DNA of 64,000 nucleotides from Prostheceraeus crozeri (GCA_907163375.1 CAJQUW010009061.1:62001-126000), one strand, 5' to 3'; counted from the first letter of the stretch, positions 10,345 through 19,583 are shown. Notes: generated by a model from the sequence alone, not told the origin. A program made the numbers and translations.

Positions 10345-10714
10345 ATCTCTCACTATCCTATTCTTTCGAAATGGAACAATCCAATGTATTGGAAGGGTCA
10401 TGGAGGGTGATCTCTCATATCTACACTTAACTTTGGAACATTTACTTGGTGATTCATTATCTGATTGGAAAGTGAAGACAATGACCGTGTTATGTGAATT
10501 ACACTATCACTATGATATCCGTAAAGTTACATCATCACATAATCTAACTTATGAACTGGCGCTATTTCCAGCAGCTCAATTGACTAACTGGCATCCATAT
10601 CATGTTCATGTGTTCCATAATGGAAAGATTGTGATAACCGGCATTAAAGACATAAGTGATGTCCCTCCCATCATATGTGATTTGAAAAAATGTTTCATGA
10701 AAACCAAATTGTAG
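10145..10714 (+). CDS. TATA-binding-protein homologue (TBP-like) of Polinton A
   Basis: This intact 189-residue ORF shows the two direct repeats of TBP. The first repeat has a KLNLQEIE helix, GRPSMLTWRI, and then FRNGTIQCIG, matching the TBP pattern of RF..VIMRI and FSSGKMVCTG. The second has YELALFPAAQL and VHVFHNGKIVITG, matching YEPELFPGL and IFVSGKVVLTG. Length fits the conserved TBP core of about 180 residues. It lies downstream of PolB and converges on the capsid block. The Polinton B copy (31869-32420) is even closer to TBP in its second repeat. A role in recognising the element's own TATA boxes is inference. Confidence 0.85.
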   Translation: MEDIKRLEVVNRMLTTKARSKLNLQEIERNIPNRKQWLLIKRKLKPTTSLHLGRPSMLTWRIQRKDRSLTILFFRNGTIQCIGRVMEGDLSYLHLTLEHLLGDSLSDWKVKTMTVLCELHYHYDIRKVTSSHNLTYELALFPAAQLTNWHPYHVHVFHNGKIVITGIKDISDVPPIICDLKKCFMKTKL

Positions 10715-10715
10715 A

Positions 10716-10800
10716 TTTTGTATATATGTGGATAGATAATGAAATATGAACATGTTTTTGTATATATGTGAATAGATAATGAAATATGAGCATGTTTTTG
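10716..10800. repeat. Two 40-bp tandem copies after the TBP-like gene
   Basis: Two near-identical units start ttgtatatatgtg and end catgtt, lying between the convergent transcription units. They may belong to the 3' untranslated region of the plus-strand unit. Confidence 0.8.
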
Positions 10801-10862
10801 TTTTCCTTATAAACCCGTGTTTTGGAAAAAAAGAGAGCAAGTTAATGATACAACATAAAACT

Positions 10863-11327
10863 TTATTTCAAAACTGTTTCAACATATTTAGTAAGAATTA
10901 CATCATTTTTATCACAGTTTTTTGAAAATAGTTCTAAAGCACTTTTACAGTTATTTTTCAATGGTCTCTCGTTGACAAAATAGAGTACATAGCCACCGCA
11001 CATTAGAGATGTATTACTTTGAAGTGGGAACGATGTCACTTTCCTAACAGTCCAGGAGAACCTGTTCATCCATAATGCGATATCATGTAAACGAGGTTGA
11101 TTAAGAGAGTCAAAATATTCGGCAACTTTATAACGATTGATGTATGCAGCAATCCAATGTTTTCCGGGAAGATTGTTGGTATCCGTATTGATGATAAGTG
11201 AACAAGGATAGAAAGGAATTGAATCAGGTAAATTATCTCTAGAAAAGACATTGAGAGATATTGTCTTGGAGTAGGGATGAGCTTTCCTCATTTTCCTCAA
11301 GATTTCTATGTTGCTTAAGTTACTCAT
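10863..11327 (-). CDS. PRO: Adenain-like cysteine protease of Polinton A
   Basis: This 154-residue C5/C48-type maturation protease carries the catalytic histidine in GKHWIA, the acidic residue in AEYFDSL, the oxyanion glutamine in FPLQSN and the cysteine in LMCGGYVLYF. The size is right for Polinton proteases. Its start overlaps the end of the major capsid gene by 4 bp, suggesting they share a transcript. In adenoviruses the equivalent enzyme processes capsid and core precursors. Confidence 0.9.
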   Translation of the reverse strand: MSNLSNIEILRKMRKAHPYSKTISLNVFSRDNLPDSIPFYPCSLIINTDTNNLPGKHWIAAYINRYKVAEYFDSLNQPRLHDIALWMNRFSWTVRKVTSFPLQSNTSLMCGGYVLYFVNERPLKNNCKSALELFSKNCDKNDVILTKYVETVLK

Positions 11328-12607
11328 CTCTGATAGCTGACAGTCACGTCTCTCATTCTTGTTATCTCAACTTTGCTATCATAGATAGCATAAATGAGAC
11401 AAGTAATTGTTTTCTTCAAAGGTGACTCAAATGATACCTCCAGTCGTAGATTTCCAGGCTTTGTAACTCCTACGCTTTCACCACCTAGATCTGCATCTGC
11501 TGTGAGGTTGTACATAATGAAGAAGTAGCCATTCTTGTACATATCCATTGTAATTCCATTTGAATCGTCTGTATTAAACATGTTGAGGGCGATGAAAATA
11601 GAACCATATTCACGCGCGAATTTGCCATCTTTGAAATTAGGCTCATATGCTTTGCAAGATACAAATTTCCCATCTTGATAGAGTGCTAGTTTGCTAAAAT
11701 TAAAGTGTTGGAAATTGAATGGATTCTTTTCAAAAGCACCAATGAATGCCTCATTTTCCACAAATGTGATATACACCGCCTTTGGCATTGCAGTGGGAAA
11801 AAGATTTGGGTAGGCATGTGAGGATGATCCCGCACCAATTGTGAAGTTTGTCAACACACTGTGATTAACTGGATATATTGCATTGTTTTTCCTCAATCCT
11901 GTCGCATGCTCGTTGATGACTGACGGGTTCATTGTTACTCGCCTTACATTGAGCACGGCATTACTTATGTTGACTTGATAGTTTGTAGCTCCAAAAGCCA
12001 TTAACGCGAACTCAGGATTTGCACGAATAAATTTTATTTGCATTTTAACCTGTGATAGCAGATATCTAGATTGACGAAGGAAATCAAGATAGACGGGTCC
12101 TTTCAAGTATAATTCCTTTGAATCCGCTGTTAAATCCATTCGTCTTTTCAACCCTGTATTTGAGACATCATCAAATTTCCCTTGCTGATCATCATACCAC
12201 CCAGAAACTTGCAAGTGTGACTGTTTAGCTTGCTTTTGAAATTGAGTCATTGTATGTATATATGCTCCATATGGATATGCTCGATCCCCTCCTTCAATCT
12301 GTTTGTCATTCAATATTAGATACACATCTGAGAACAGACTGGCAATAGGAAGATTTGCTAATCCCACTTTATCCTTGGATGAATCGATATTTGTACCATC
12401 AGTCTTCTTAATTTGTATACACAACTCTAAATCAATGGATTGACAGTCAATATAATCTTGAGGATTGGCAGGTATATCAAACTGAATAGGCTGCTGGTTA
12501 CCATCGATATTTGTTGTGGGGACTATGTCTACAATTGTTGAGGAGATGATGTCTGTCTGATGAGGGGGAGAATCGAAGAAACACAAAGCCGAATTGATAC
12601 TCTGCAT
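11324..12607 (-). CDS. Major capsid protein of Polinton A (double jelly-roll, F54H12.2-like)
   Basis: This intact 427-residue member of the widespread Polinton capsid family opens with FFDSPPHQTDIISS, then PIQFDIP..DYIDC, the strand LFSDVYLILNDKQIEGG, then AYPYGAYIHT, and ends in the hydrophobic segment ITCLIYAIYDSKVEITR. The pattern of PxxFxIP..DYID followed by an interface strand and YPY parallels NCLDV and virophage double-jelly-roll capsid proteins, so I take it as the hexon-like major capsid protein. It sits between the basic core protein and the protease. Confidence 0.85.
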   Translation of the reverse strand: MQSINSALCFFDSPPHQTDIISSTIVDIVPTTNIDGNQQPIQFDIPANPQDYIDCQSIDLELCIQIKKTDGTNIDSSKDKVGLANLPIASLFSDVYLILNDKQIEGGDRAYPYGAYIHTMTQFQKQAKQSHLQVSGWYDDQQGKFDDVSNTGLKRRMDLTADSKELYLKGPVYLDFLRQSRYLLSQVKMQIKFIRANPEFALMAFGATNYQVNISNAVLNVRRVTMNPSVINEHATGLRKNNAIYPVNHSVLTNFTIGAGSSSHAYPNLFPTAMPKAVYITFVENEAFIGAFEKNPFNFQHFNFSKLALYQDGKFVSCKAYEPNFKDGKFAREYGSIFIALNMFNTDDSNGITMDMYKNGYFFIMYNLTADADLGGESVGVTKPGNLRLEVSFESPLKKTITCLIYAIYDSKVEITRMRDVTVSYQR

Positions 12608-12617
12608 CGTATTAGCT

Positions 12618-13100
12618 CTACAAATATGTTGTCTTCCTTCGTTTTGACTTGTTTCTAGTCGCTGTGGAATTTCGCTTGCGCTTTCTTGTTTTCACTCGAC
12701 GTCTAGATTTAGAACGTGCTGCTCTAGTCGGCTTTTTACTTTTCCTGCGTCTTTGCTTAGTAACTCGACCGGATCCAACTTGTCTTGACTTCCTACGCTT
12801 CTTCCGAACTGTACGTCTCGTCTTTGTTAAATCATCTAATGCGTCTATGGCAGATTGCTGCGCGCGCATTTTCATAGATTCACCGATATCCTCACCTTGA
12901 AGCGCATCAGCTGCAACATTTGCACCAAAATCTGAAGCCCTGCTTCCAACACGCTTTATGATTGGTACGCCATACTTTTTGAGTGTTGGAAGAACCATAC
13001 GTCTTAGTGCACCAAATATGCCTCCTCCAACTTGTCGTCTACCTCCAACAAACACGGGAAAACCGCTCTGATATGATGGTCTACTGTAAATGCCTGTCAT
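12618..13100 (-). CDS. Basic virion core protein of Polinton A
   Basis: This 160-residue protein opens with MTGIYSRPSY and VGGRRQVGGGIFGALRR, has a mixed helical middle, and a C-terminal half made largely of Lys and Arg. This architecture is standard next to the major capsid gene in Polintons and adintoviruses and is compared with adenovirus DNA-condensing core proteins. It is 10 bp from the major capsid start. Polinton B has a clear homologue at 29648-30103. Confidence 0.8.
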   Translation of the reverse strand: MTGIYSRPSYQSGFPVFVGGRRQVGGGIFGALRRMVLPTLKKYGVPIIKRVGSRASDFGANVAADALQGEDIGESMKMRAQQSAIDALDDLTKTRRTVRKKRRKSRQVGSGRVTKQRRRKSKKPTRAARSKSRRRVKTRKRKRNSTATRNKSKRRKTTYL

Positions 13101-13143
13101 TATGACTATTGAATAACTATGGAAGTCACAATAGCGTAAAGCC

Positions 13144-14736
13144 TTATTCTCGTGACCTAATATGTAGGGTCAAAACAGTAACACCACCACAGAACGGTAC
13201 TACTTCTCCTGCGTCATCATGAATTGATATGTCAATTCTATTGATGAAATTTCGGCTGATTGGTAGATACATTGTGTTAAAAAATTCTCGATTGATTAGT
13301 TGCTTCCTTACGGATGAGAGAGGAAATGTGCGCAGAAGTGGGGCCTCAATGTCGCCAACCCTTGTATATTCAATAATGTTACAATAGACGTATAAGTTAC
13401 TTATATCACACTCTAGTGATGGGGCTGTATCGCCTATTGATGTGCCTTCATAAATAGTTGATTTTGAGAATCCCAATGTGGTCGTTAACACGCTATCCAG
13501 CTTGATAAGAGAGTTCTTCCCTACCTTTAGAATCATGCGTTTCTTATGTGGGTCATAAGAAAAGTGATATTCATCTGCATCAAGGTAATCTACACCAAAC
13601 TCATTTAACTTTGTACACAATTCAGATGGCGTTTTCAAGCTTTCAATGTGCAAATTAACTCTTTTTACAAGTTCACTGGAAGTAGACAATTCATCACCCA
13701 ATATGTCTTCGCTGTATACGTGGATATCCCATGAAGCATTTGTTGATGCTTTGAGTTTAGAGGAGGACAATTGAACCTTGAATGTATCATTTAATTCTGT
13801 CAACCAAGGTGCGCTTTCAAGGCCCTTAAACATCCCAATCATTTCAGATCCGAATTCAATAACAGCGGACTCAGACTTTTCCAATGGTGTCTTTTTAGTA
13901 AAAACAATAAATTCTGCCTCCGTTTCAACAGTAAATAAAGTTACTTTCTCTTTCTTATATTCACAAGTCATTAACGTTTCTGGCACTGATCCTTGAAACT
14001 TTCTTGTAAAGTCTTCAACACTTCTAATGACCTCAAATTTATTTTTTACTCGGATGCTCCTTTTTTGTAATGCATACAATGGCACAATTCTACATTTAAA
14101 ATCAATGACTTTCCTCTCCGAATTCCACCCACGTCCATTGTACCAAAACCTTGATGAGAAAGTTGTTCTGGAATACCCAAAAGTATGACTCAAATCCTTA
14201 CCTAATACAAGAAGAACATGCTTCCCTTCCTTCATCAATTTTGTTGACCCCTTTATGACTGGTTTGTAGAATTTATTCAAAGTCAGCTTGAAGAGATCAT
14301 TTATTCGTTCAAACATTCTACCGATTTCCTTTTCTGTATCTTGCAAGCTCATTGTGGGAACCTTAGAATCAAAAGTTGACGTTGCAAATGCCTTTTGAAT
14401 TTTAATCATGTTTTGGACAGATGGTAAAGATGTTGAAAAAGGATGTAAAGTTAGATGATGAAAAGCCCATGTACCATGTAGACTATTTTGAAATATGCGA
14501 AAGCAATCATCCTTCTCTCGCACTTCTTTATGTAATTCAAAATAGTTGTTCTTTAGCAAACTGATATCGTTGTAATAAGTAATTTCAGTTAGAGCAACTT
14601 CATGGGGTCCATGCAGAGTAATTGGACTAGCGAATTCAACAGAGTATAGAGATGGTTTGTTACTTGGGAATATCTTGGGGTTGCTATTGCTTGGAAGAAT
14701 GATGTTGAAGTTAGTAGACATGTTAAACTCATACAT
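13144..14736 (-). CDS. Penton-like minor capsid protein of Polinton A
   Basis: The family is recognised from its N terminus (NIILPSNSNPKIFPSNKPS, then SPITLHGPHEVALTEITYY) and its C terminus (RVGDIEAPLLRTFPL, then IDISIHDDAGEVVPF). This large protein, about 530 residues, is widely conserved in Polintons and usually taken as the minor capsid or penton partner of the major capsid protein; the exact role is less certain. The start could be 14736 or 14721, because the frame opens further upstream without an ATG. It lies between integrase and core protein; in Polinton B two homologues lie elsewhere (33157-36125). Confidence 0.7.
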   Translation of the reverse strand: MYEFNMSTNFNIILPSNSNPKIFPSNKPSLYSVEFASPITLHGPHEVALTEITYYNDISLLKNNYFELHKEVREKDDCFRIFQNSLHGTWAFHHLTLHPFSTSLPSVQNMIKIQKAFATSTFDSKVPTMSLQDTEKEIGRMFERINDLFKLTLNKFYKPVIKGSTKLMKEGKHVLLVLGKDLSHTFGYSRTTFSSRFWYNGRGWNSERKVIDFKCRIVPLYALQKRSIRVKNKFEVIRSVEDFTRKFQGSVPETLMTCEYKKEKVTLFTVETEAEFIVFTKKTPLEKSESAVIEFGSEMIGMFKGLESAPWLTELNDTFKVQLSSSKLKASTNASWDIHVYSEDILGDELSTSSELVKRVNLHIESLKTPSELCTKLNEFGVDYLDADEYHFSYDPHKKRMILKVGKNSLIKLDSVLTTTLGFSKSTIYEGTSIGDTAPSLECDISNLYVYCNIIEYTRVGDIEAPLLRTFPLSSVRKQLINREFFNTMYLPISRNFINRIDISIHDDAGEVVPFCGGVTVLTLHIRSRE

Positions 14737-14761
14737 GGAAGAAGGCACATGCTATATTAGC

Positions 14762-15847
14762 TTAAAAGTTACGAGTGTCTCCCACCTCCACATTTTGTAG
14801 ATCCTGGTGCGTTATCCAGCTATTGAATGAATCAGGATATCCTTTCCATTTAAGTAGATATTTCCTTTGATTGCCATGACCTTTCTTCCTAATTATTTTG
14901 TCAATCATATACACCTCTTCACTTCTGTCTACTACTTGCAATTCATAAGAGTAAAATTTTCCTTCAATTGGATTGCCATGGTAATCTATTAATTTATACA
15001 TGGTGGGTCTAAATTTTGTATTTACTTCATCCACAAAAAACTCTTCTTCAGTCCAATTAGGTAGATACCCCTTCTCAAATGTAGACTTAACCTTTGAAAT
15101 CCGAACTCTATCACCAACATTAATTTTCTTTTCATTGGAAATGTTTTTCGCTTTTTTATCATACAATCGAAGCCATACATCCATCGCATTATCTGGGGTA
15201 ACATCAACTGGTTTCATCTTAATGATTCGATGGTAGCTTTCATTGTAATTCTTAACAAATTTCTGCAGCTCACCTACCCAAACATGTGTATTTTTTGCGG
15301 TGAAATATCGCCATATTTTTGTCTTCAGTGTGCGATTGAACCTCTCAACCATGGCAGCTTTATAAGCACTTTTGACACTAAACAATTCCACATTATGACT
15401 TTTAAGGAGACTTCGAACATGAGAGTTTTCGAATTCCTTCCCTTGATCGGTCTGTATTCTTTGCGGAACACGCCCCTCATCGAAAATGCTCTGAAAAGCC
15501 GCTTCAACTTCTGGTCCTCGTTTAGATTTCAGCGCACGTGCCCAAGCATAGCGAGATAAAATATCTATTACGGTTAAGATGTATTTATAGCCATCATTGT
15601 ACTGTGATATCTGTTGCATGTCAGCAAAGTCCGCTTGCCATTGACTATCTATATTGTTAAAAACATATTTTCTTGTTGGAAACCGCTTTCTCGCATTTTT
15701 GTGAAGAGTGTAAGTCGGTTGACTCAACCACTTCTTGACTTTCTCTATTCCCACACCTGCTGCACGAGCTAGAACCTCCGGACGACTGAAACTTGCGGGA
15801 TGATTTAAGTCGTAATAAGTCTTTCTGAGTTTCACTGCTGTACTCAT
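14762..15847 (-). CDS. INT: Retrovirus-type integrase with chromodomain, Polinton A
   Basis: This integrase of about 360 residues starts at MSTAVKLRK. The N-terminal region (YTLHKNARKRFPTRKY) is typical of Polinton integrases. The DDE core shows WQADFAD, IQTDQGKEFEN and MVERFNRTLK. An SH3-like part (VGDRVRISK) is followed by a C-terminal chromodomain (YLLKWKGYPDSFNSWI). It would insert the element, giving 6-bp target duplications, and the chromodomain may bind modified histones. It looks whole. Confidence 0.93.
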   Translation of the reverse strand: MSTAVKLRKTYYDLNHPASFSRPEVLARAAGVGIEKVKKWLSQPTYTLHKNARKRFPTRKYVFNNIDSQWQADFADMQQISQYNDGYKYILTVIDILSRYAWARALKSKRGPEVEAAFQSIFDEGRVPQRIQTDQGKEFENSHVRSLLKSHNVELFSVKSAYKAAMVERFNRTLKTKIWRYFTAKNTHVWVGELQKFVKNYNESYHRIIKMKPVDVTPDNAMDVWLRLYDKKAKNISNEKKINVGDRVRISKVKSTFEKGYLPNWTEEEFFVDEVNTKFRPTMYKLIDYHGNPIEGKFYSYELQVVDRSEEVYMIDKIIRKKGHGNQRKYLLKWKGYPDSFNSWITHQDLQNVEVGDTRNF

Positions 15848-16014
15848 CGTCTTTGTTCTGATTTGCACGCGTATTACTCGCACAGCAACTGCTAACACAA
15901 TTGATATCAACCTCTATGCCCTCTTCTCCTTTACCTTCGAGCGCAGATTTCAAACAAAAGCAAAATTTTTGTAACGACATGATATGAGAGAGGCAAGGCT
16001 GAATTCATATTTGC

Positions 16015-16665
16015 TTAATATTTACTATACTCCTTCGCAACACGCATTGAGCGCCTAGTAGCTCTTTTTGGTTGCAGATCATCGGGATCATGAAGCTCTC
16101 GCTTGACCGCCATCGTTGGTGTTTTACTCTTTGATCCATCTTGTAAGTGACCCCTATCCAATTCATTCACAGTCGGTCCTCCAATAATATTGTGAGGTAC
16201 ATTTTGATCAGATAAAATTTTCTGAAAATATGTCCACCCTTGTGGTACACCTAGTTTTCGCCTTACATCTCTGACAGCATATTGTAGAAGGTCATCTATG
16301 TGACTATTTCTAATAACATCACCAATTGTTTCATCTATTATCTCCCCTCTCTCATTGAACTTCACATGTGGATCAATGAAGTCAAATAATCGCTCAGCGC
16401 GCACACGATATGGTCGAGGTGTTGACAAGGTTATAAATCGTCGCAACTTGTCACGAATCTGTCGCCTCTCGTCAATGTTTTCAGCTGCTAACTGCATTCG
16501 TCGATAGGGATCCTTAATCTTCTGAATTTCCATATCCTTTTGTGTTAGTTCCTTAAGTTGATTCGTAATAGGTTGATCTATATTTTTGACTTCCTGTGCA
16601 CTTTGCAATGTAGTCAATTGTACATACTCCTCTTGAGGAATGACTACCATCTTTGAATACGACAT
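16015..16665 (-). CDS. Conserved Polinton protein between ATPase and integrase
   Basis: This protein of about 216 residues starts at MSYSKMVVIPQEEY; the same opening (MSSYSRMIVIPQDEY) follows the ATPase in Polinton B, which fixes the start. A charged helical middle (KDPYRRMQLAAENIDERR) is followed by a segment ending in GWTYFQKIL and a basic tail. Proteins with an IPxExY opening recur here in Polintons, with no agreed function. Confidence 0.65.
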   Translation of the reverse strand: MSYSKMVVIPQEEYVQLTTLQSAQEVKNIDQPITNQLKELTQKDMEIQKIKDPYRRMQLAAENIDERRQIRDKLRRFITLSTPRPYRVRAERLFDFIDPHVKFNERGEIIDETIGDVIRNSHIDDLLQYAVRDVRRKLGVPQGWTYFQKILSDQNVPHNIIGGPTVNELDRGHLQDGSKSKTPTMAVKRELHDPDDLQPKRATRRSMRVAKEYSKY

Positions 16666-16704
16666 GTTTGAAAATAATAAGGCAACAAAGTACATTGCTT
16701 AAAA

Positions 16705-17340
16705 CTAACTGTGAACCGAGAAAACTGTCATTGGTTCAGCGGAATTAGGTATGATATTTGTTCGAAATCGAAGTCGTTCCGGACATTCCTGGGTTAGATC
16801 AATAAATAGATAACCATGTGGTTTCTTTGTTACATCTTCATATATTTTTGAAAGTACTTTAGGTTGTTGAGGTAATATCTGTCTACTGAGATGATGTATC
16901 TGACTGCTATCTCTTGGATTTTTAAATATTGCCAAATAATGTGTATTCAAACTTCTAGTTCTTTGCTCTTTCCCTCCATCGAAGATGTTTTGGGTGACGT
17001 AGATAATAAAAGCTTCCCTATGATGTGCAGTTTGAATGAACATTTCAGTTACATCCTTTGAAGATTTGCTTTCTCGTAATAGATCATCTAATACTAGTAA
17101 GTCACCTGCTTTGATATCCTCAGTTGATGGCAACCCTTGCTTCTTCTCATAACCTTTCTGGCGAAGTGCAGAATGTAGTTGTGGTTGAAATATTCCATAA
17201 TACCATTTGACTCTCTTAATTTCCTTGTTAAACATTTCATTTCTATATTGTAGCAATTCAGTTACAAATGTAGTTTTACCGGACTGACTTGGTCCAGCGA
17301 CACACATTGTGCGATCAGTGAATAGACGAAAATCTGTCAT
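16705..17340 (-). CDS. ATP: FtsK/HerA-type genome-packaging ATPase, Polinton A
   Basis: This intact 211-residue A32-like packaging ATPase has Walker A GPSQSGKTT, Walker B LLVLDDLL and a sensor-like YVTQNIF, with NTHYLAIFKNPRD in the conserved place. The C terminus has GYLFIDLTQECPERLRFR, typical of the family. In related viruses this enzyme pumps DNA into the capsid. No TATA box is evident just upstream. Confidence 0.93.
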   Translation of the reverse strand: MTDFRLFTDRTMCVAGPSQSGKTTFVTELLQYRNEMFNKEIKRVKWYYGIFQPQLHSALRQKGYEKKQGLPSTEDIKAGDLLVLDDLLRESKSSKDVTEMFIQTAHHREAFIIYVTQNIFDGGKEQRTRSLNTHYLAIFKNPRDSSQIHHLSRQILPQQPKVLSKIYEDVTKKPHGYLFIDLTQECPERLRFRTNIIPNSAEPMTVFSVHS

Positions 17341-17454
17341 CTTATAATTCCATTAACATTAAACTCATCATCCCGCTAATTTTGCTTAGAACAACAAAAC
17401 AGACACATGTTCCAGATCAAGTTTATTTACATTCAGAATAGAAACTTTCAAGTT

Positions 17455-17508
17455 ACATTTACAAATTAAAACATTTACAAATTAAAACATTTACAAATTA
17501 AAACATTT
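17455..17508. repeat. 18-bp tandem repeat (acatttacaaattaaa)
   Basis: Three copies of an A/T-rich unit lie across the 3' end of the gene ending at 17498. Simple-sequence expansion is likely. Confidence 0.8.
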
Positions 17509-18232
17509 GTGTTTCCTCATCACAATTAGGATTATCAAAAGTTTTCAAGTCAGCATCTTGGCGCTTCAACTTCAATTTAGGATTCCCATCTTTAGATTTC
17601 CGCCCTCGCTTTTTACTCTCTTCCTTCCCATCACTTGAAGCAGTCTTATCAATGTTAATTAAACATTTATCAATTGGTAGTGGTTCATAGACTAGTTGAA
17701 GAACCTTCATTTGTAAAGATGCGACTTTACCAGTCGAACCATGTGAACCAATATAAAGTCCGGTAACGTGCACTAAGCCCATATAGCGGCCCCGTTTGAG
17801 ATCCTCACATTCCATCGCGTTTGTAAAGAGATCGAATGCTTGAAAATGATCCGATAGTTTTAAAAACAGTGTATCGAATTCCGGCAATTCCTTATAACCA
17901 ACTCCTTCCTCTAATGCCTTTCTCCAATGAGTGGGAGCACTTTCAGGCAGCTCAACACATTCTTTCGCGAAAGAGTCAATAGTTTTAAGAATCACCTGTT
18001 GCCATTTTGGAAAAGTCACTCGCATTTGTCTCATATTGCTATACCCTGATGTAGACATACCATTACTGTGGAAGAATGGAACTTGAAGATAAAAGCCATC
18101 ATCACCATAATTCAAGGTTTGAAAGTAGAATGTATTTCCAATCCCTTGCACCTTTCGTGTCGGACGAAGCTTCAAGAGATCTTTCTCAAAAGCGTCACCT
18201 TCCTCTCTGATTGTATACATTTTCTGAGTCAT
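17498..18232 (-). CDS. Conserved Polinton protein with Lys-rich tail, possibly DNA-binding
   Basis: This 244-residue ORF is homologous in its second half to the Polinton B protein at 25067-25840: VTGLYIGSHGSTGKVASLQM corresponds to VNGLYYGRHKDNKIASLSM. The tail is charged and rich in Lys (ESKKRGRKSKDGNPKLKLK). The strand-rich core with a basic tail would suit a single-stranded DNA-binding protein, but I cannot show an OB fold. A TATA box lies 85 bp upstream. Confidence 0.6.
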   Translation of the reverse strand: MTQKMYTIREEGDAFEKDLLKLRPTRKVQGIGNTFYFQTLNYGDDGFYLQVPFFHSNGMSTSGYSNMRQMRVTFPKWQQVILKTIDSFAKECVELPESAPTHWRKALEEGVGYKELPEFDTLFLKLSDHFQAFDLFTNAMECEDLKRGRYMGLVHVTGLYIGSHGSTGKVASLQMKVLQLVYEPLPIDKCLINIDKTASSDGKEESKKRGRKSKDGNPKLKLKRQDADLKTFDNPNCDEETQMF

Positions 18233-18316
18233 GTTTCAACAAGTACTAATTCGGAGCTTTCAACCAGTGCAAATGAATTGTCACTTGTAAGTGGTAAAAT
18301 ATCATTAAAGCGTCTT

Positions 18317-18325
18317 CCTTATATA
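18317..18325 (-). promoter_or_regulatory. TATA box for the gene starting at 18232
   Basis: On the minus strand the bases read TATATAAGG, the same octamer as before PolB and other end genes. Confidence 0.6.
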
Positions 18326-18383
18326 CACCTATATATGACTCATCAATCAAAGTGATGACGTGTCACTTTATGATTCGCTAACC

Positions 18384-18776
18384 TTATATTAACATTGCAG
18401 CAGTTGCTGCAATCCTTCCTAGCGGACTATTGATTACACCATTAATACTGTTTCCAATATCATTTAACATACTTAGAAACCCACCACCACCGCTCTGAAT
18501 TAAGTTTCGCCTTTTCTTATCACTACTCCTTGGATTTGAAAACTTTTTTATGCTATTCAAAGAGCCAGCATTCAACAGAGGCTTGTAAATAGGTAGACAT
18601 TTGTGTATTGCAAAAGCTAAATCACGAATGAAATCATCACTTGAATTTTGAATCAATTTACACTTCTTCTTATTATCATGTATCCTGTTTAACTTTCGCA
18701 ACGCCTTTTTAAACTGACTTGAAGGTTTGAAGGACCGTTTCGATTGACGAGAAGATGCCTTCCGTTTTACAGTCAT
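18384..18776 (-). CDS. Small basic protein with hydrophobic tail (pX/mu-like family)
   Basis: This 130-residue protein belongs to a family common in Polintons and adintoviruses: a Lys/Arg-rich head, a DDFIRDLAFAI segment, a KKRRNLIQSGGGGFLSML hinge and a Gly/Ile/Ala-rich hydrophobic end (GRIAATAAMLI). Its Polinton B homologue is at 27455-27820. The family has been compared with adenovirus pX/mu and membrane-active virion proteins; the precise role is unproven. Confidence 0.7.
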   Translation of the reverse strand: MTVKRKASSRQSKRSFKPSSQFKKALRKLNRIHDNKKKCKLIQNSSDDFIRDLAFAIHKCLPIYKPLLNAGSLNSIKKFSNPRSSDKKRRNLIQSGGGGFLSMLNDIGNSINGVINSPLGRIAATAAMLI

Positions 18777-18904
18777 TTTTATTCTAATATGGAAATAAAT
18801 AATACAATTACAATTTTTGCTCAGTACTTACAACATTATATACAAAAGTTTACAAGCATTCACACAGAGTTTGTTGCTGGTACTTGTAAAATTACATAAA
18901 ACAC

Positions 18905-19438
18905 TTAACAAGTTGTAGAGGGAAACTGATATACACTCACATCGGCTAGAGTCTGATTTCTAGCAGTTATGAGCTGCTCAATGTCTTTCATTAGATGTTT
19001 TGAAATTGGACAGCACATACAGCAGGGCTTTGAATGGAAAGTCTTTAAAATATTGGCATAGTATGCCCACAAACTGATTACCTCAGAATGTCCTTTAGCA
19101 GCCACATTGATGCTTACTGATGGCGGTCCACTGAACAAGTCCAGTTTGCATTTGTCACCCTTCTCGTCATAGTAGCTGGAGGTGATAATGTCATGGAGAC
19201 ATGTGTTGAGTTTCCGTTGGATACTGCTGCACCAACAGCGAGAGTATTCCGGTACAATCTCCGTTTGAGCTAGTGGGCGAAATACTTCATTGAGCCAAAA
19301 TCTTGCAACTCGTGTAAGAGCGTTGTTCACGACTCTCATTAACATTCTCTGCACCACAACGTCCTCTCCGCAGCGGAAATACTTCACTATATCCTCCATC
19401 AGATCCACCAAATCCGCTTTATAGCCAGTTATATTCAC
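18905..19438 (-). CDS. Unknown 177-residue protein of Polinton A
   Basis: This is a mostly helical-looking ORF with Cys pairs in the second half (CWCSS, CCMCC). It starts at MNITGYKADL, with TATATAAGG about 140 bp upstream. I recognise no family, and no counterpart is seen in Polinton B. It lies between the pX-like gene and the IAP-like RING gene, an accessory zone. Confidence 0.5.
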   Translation of the reverse strand: MNITGYKADLVDLMEDIVKYFRCGEDVVVQRMLMRVVNNALTRVARFWLNEVFRPLAQTEIVPEYSRCWCSSIQRKLNTCLHDIITSSYYDEKGDKCKLDLFSGPPSVSINVAAKGHSEVISLWAYYANILKTFHSKPCCMCCPISKHLMKDIEQLITARNQTLADVSVYQFPSTTC

Positions 19439-19574
19439 GGCAGAATAAAATATATTGCCGGTGAAGAGTTGACTTCGGTAAATTATTTAAATGGGAATGT
19501 TGGTAGTGAACGACATGCTGATTGACATTGTATTAGTCTCAAATTATGCTTGAAATAGAACGGTACAATGTCCT

Positions 19575-19583
19575 CCTTATATA
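19575..19583 (-). promoter_or_regulatory. TATA box for the gene starting at 19438
   Basis: The minus strand reads TATATAAGG, identical to the boxes at 5609 and 18317 over eight bases. Confidence 0.55.

Noticed and set aside
12649-12900. Plus-strand hydrophobic frame
   Set aside because: It is the complement of the Arg/Lys-rich core protein gene.
15657-15980. 107-codon Cys-rich frame overlapping the integrase
   Set aside because: Most of it is another frame of the integrase gene, with no recognisable motif and no counterpart in Polinton B.
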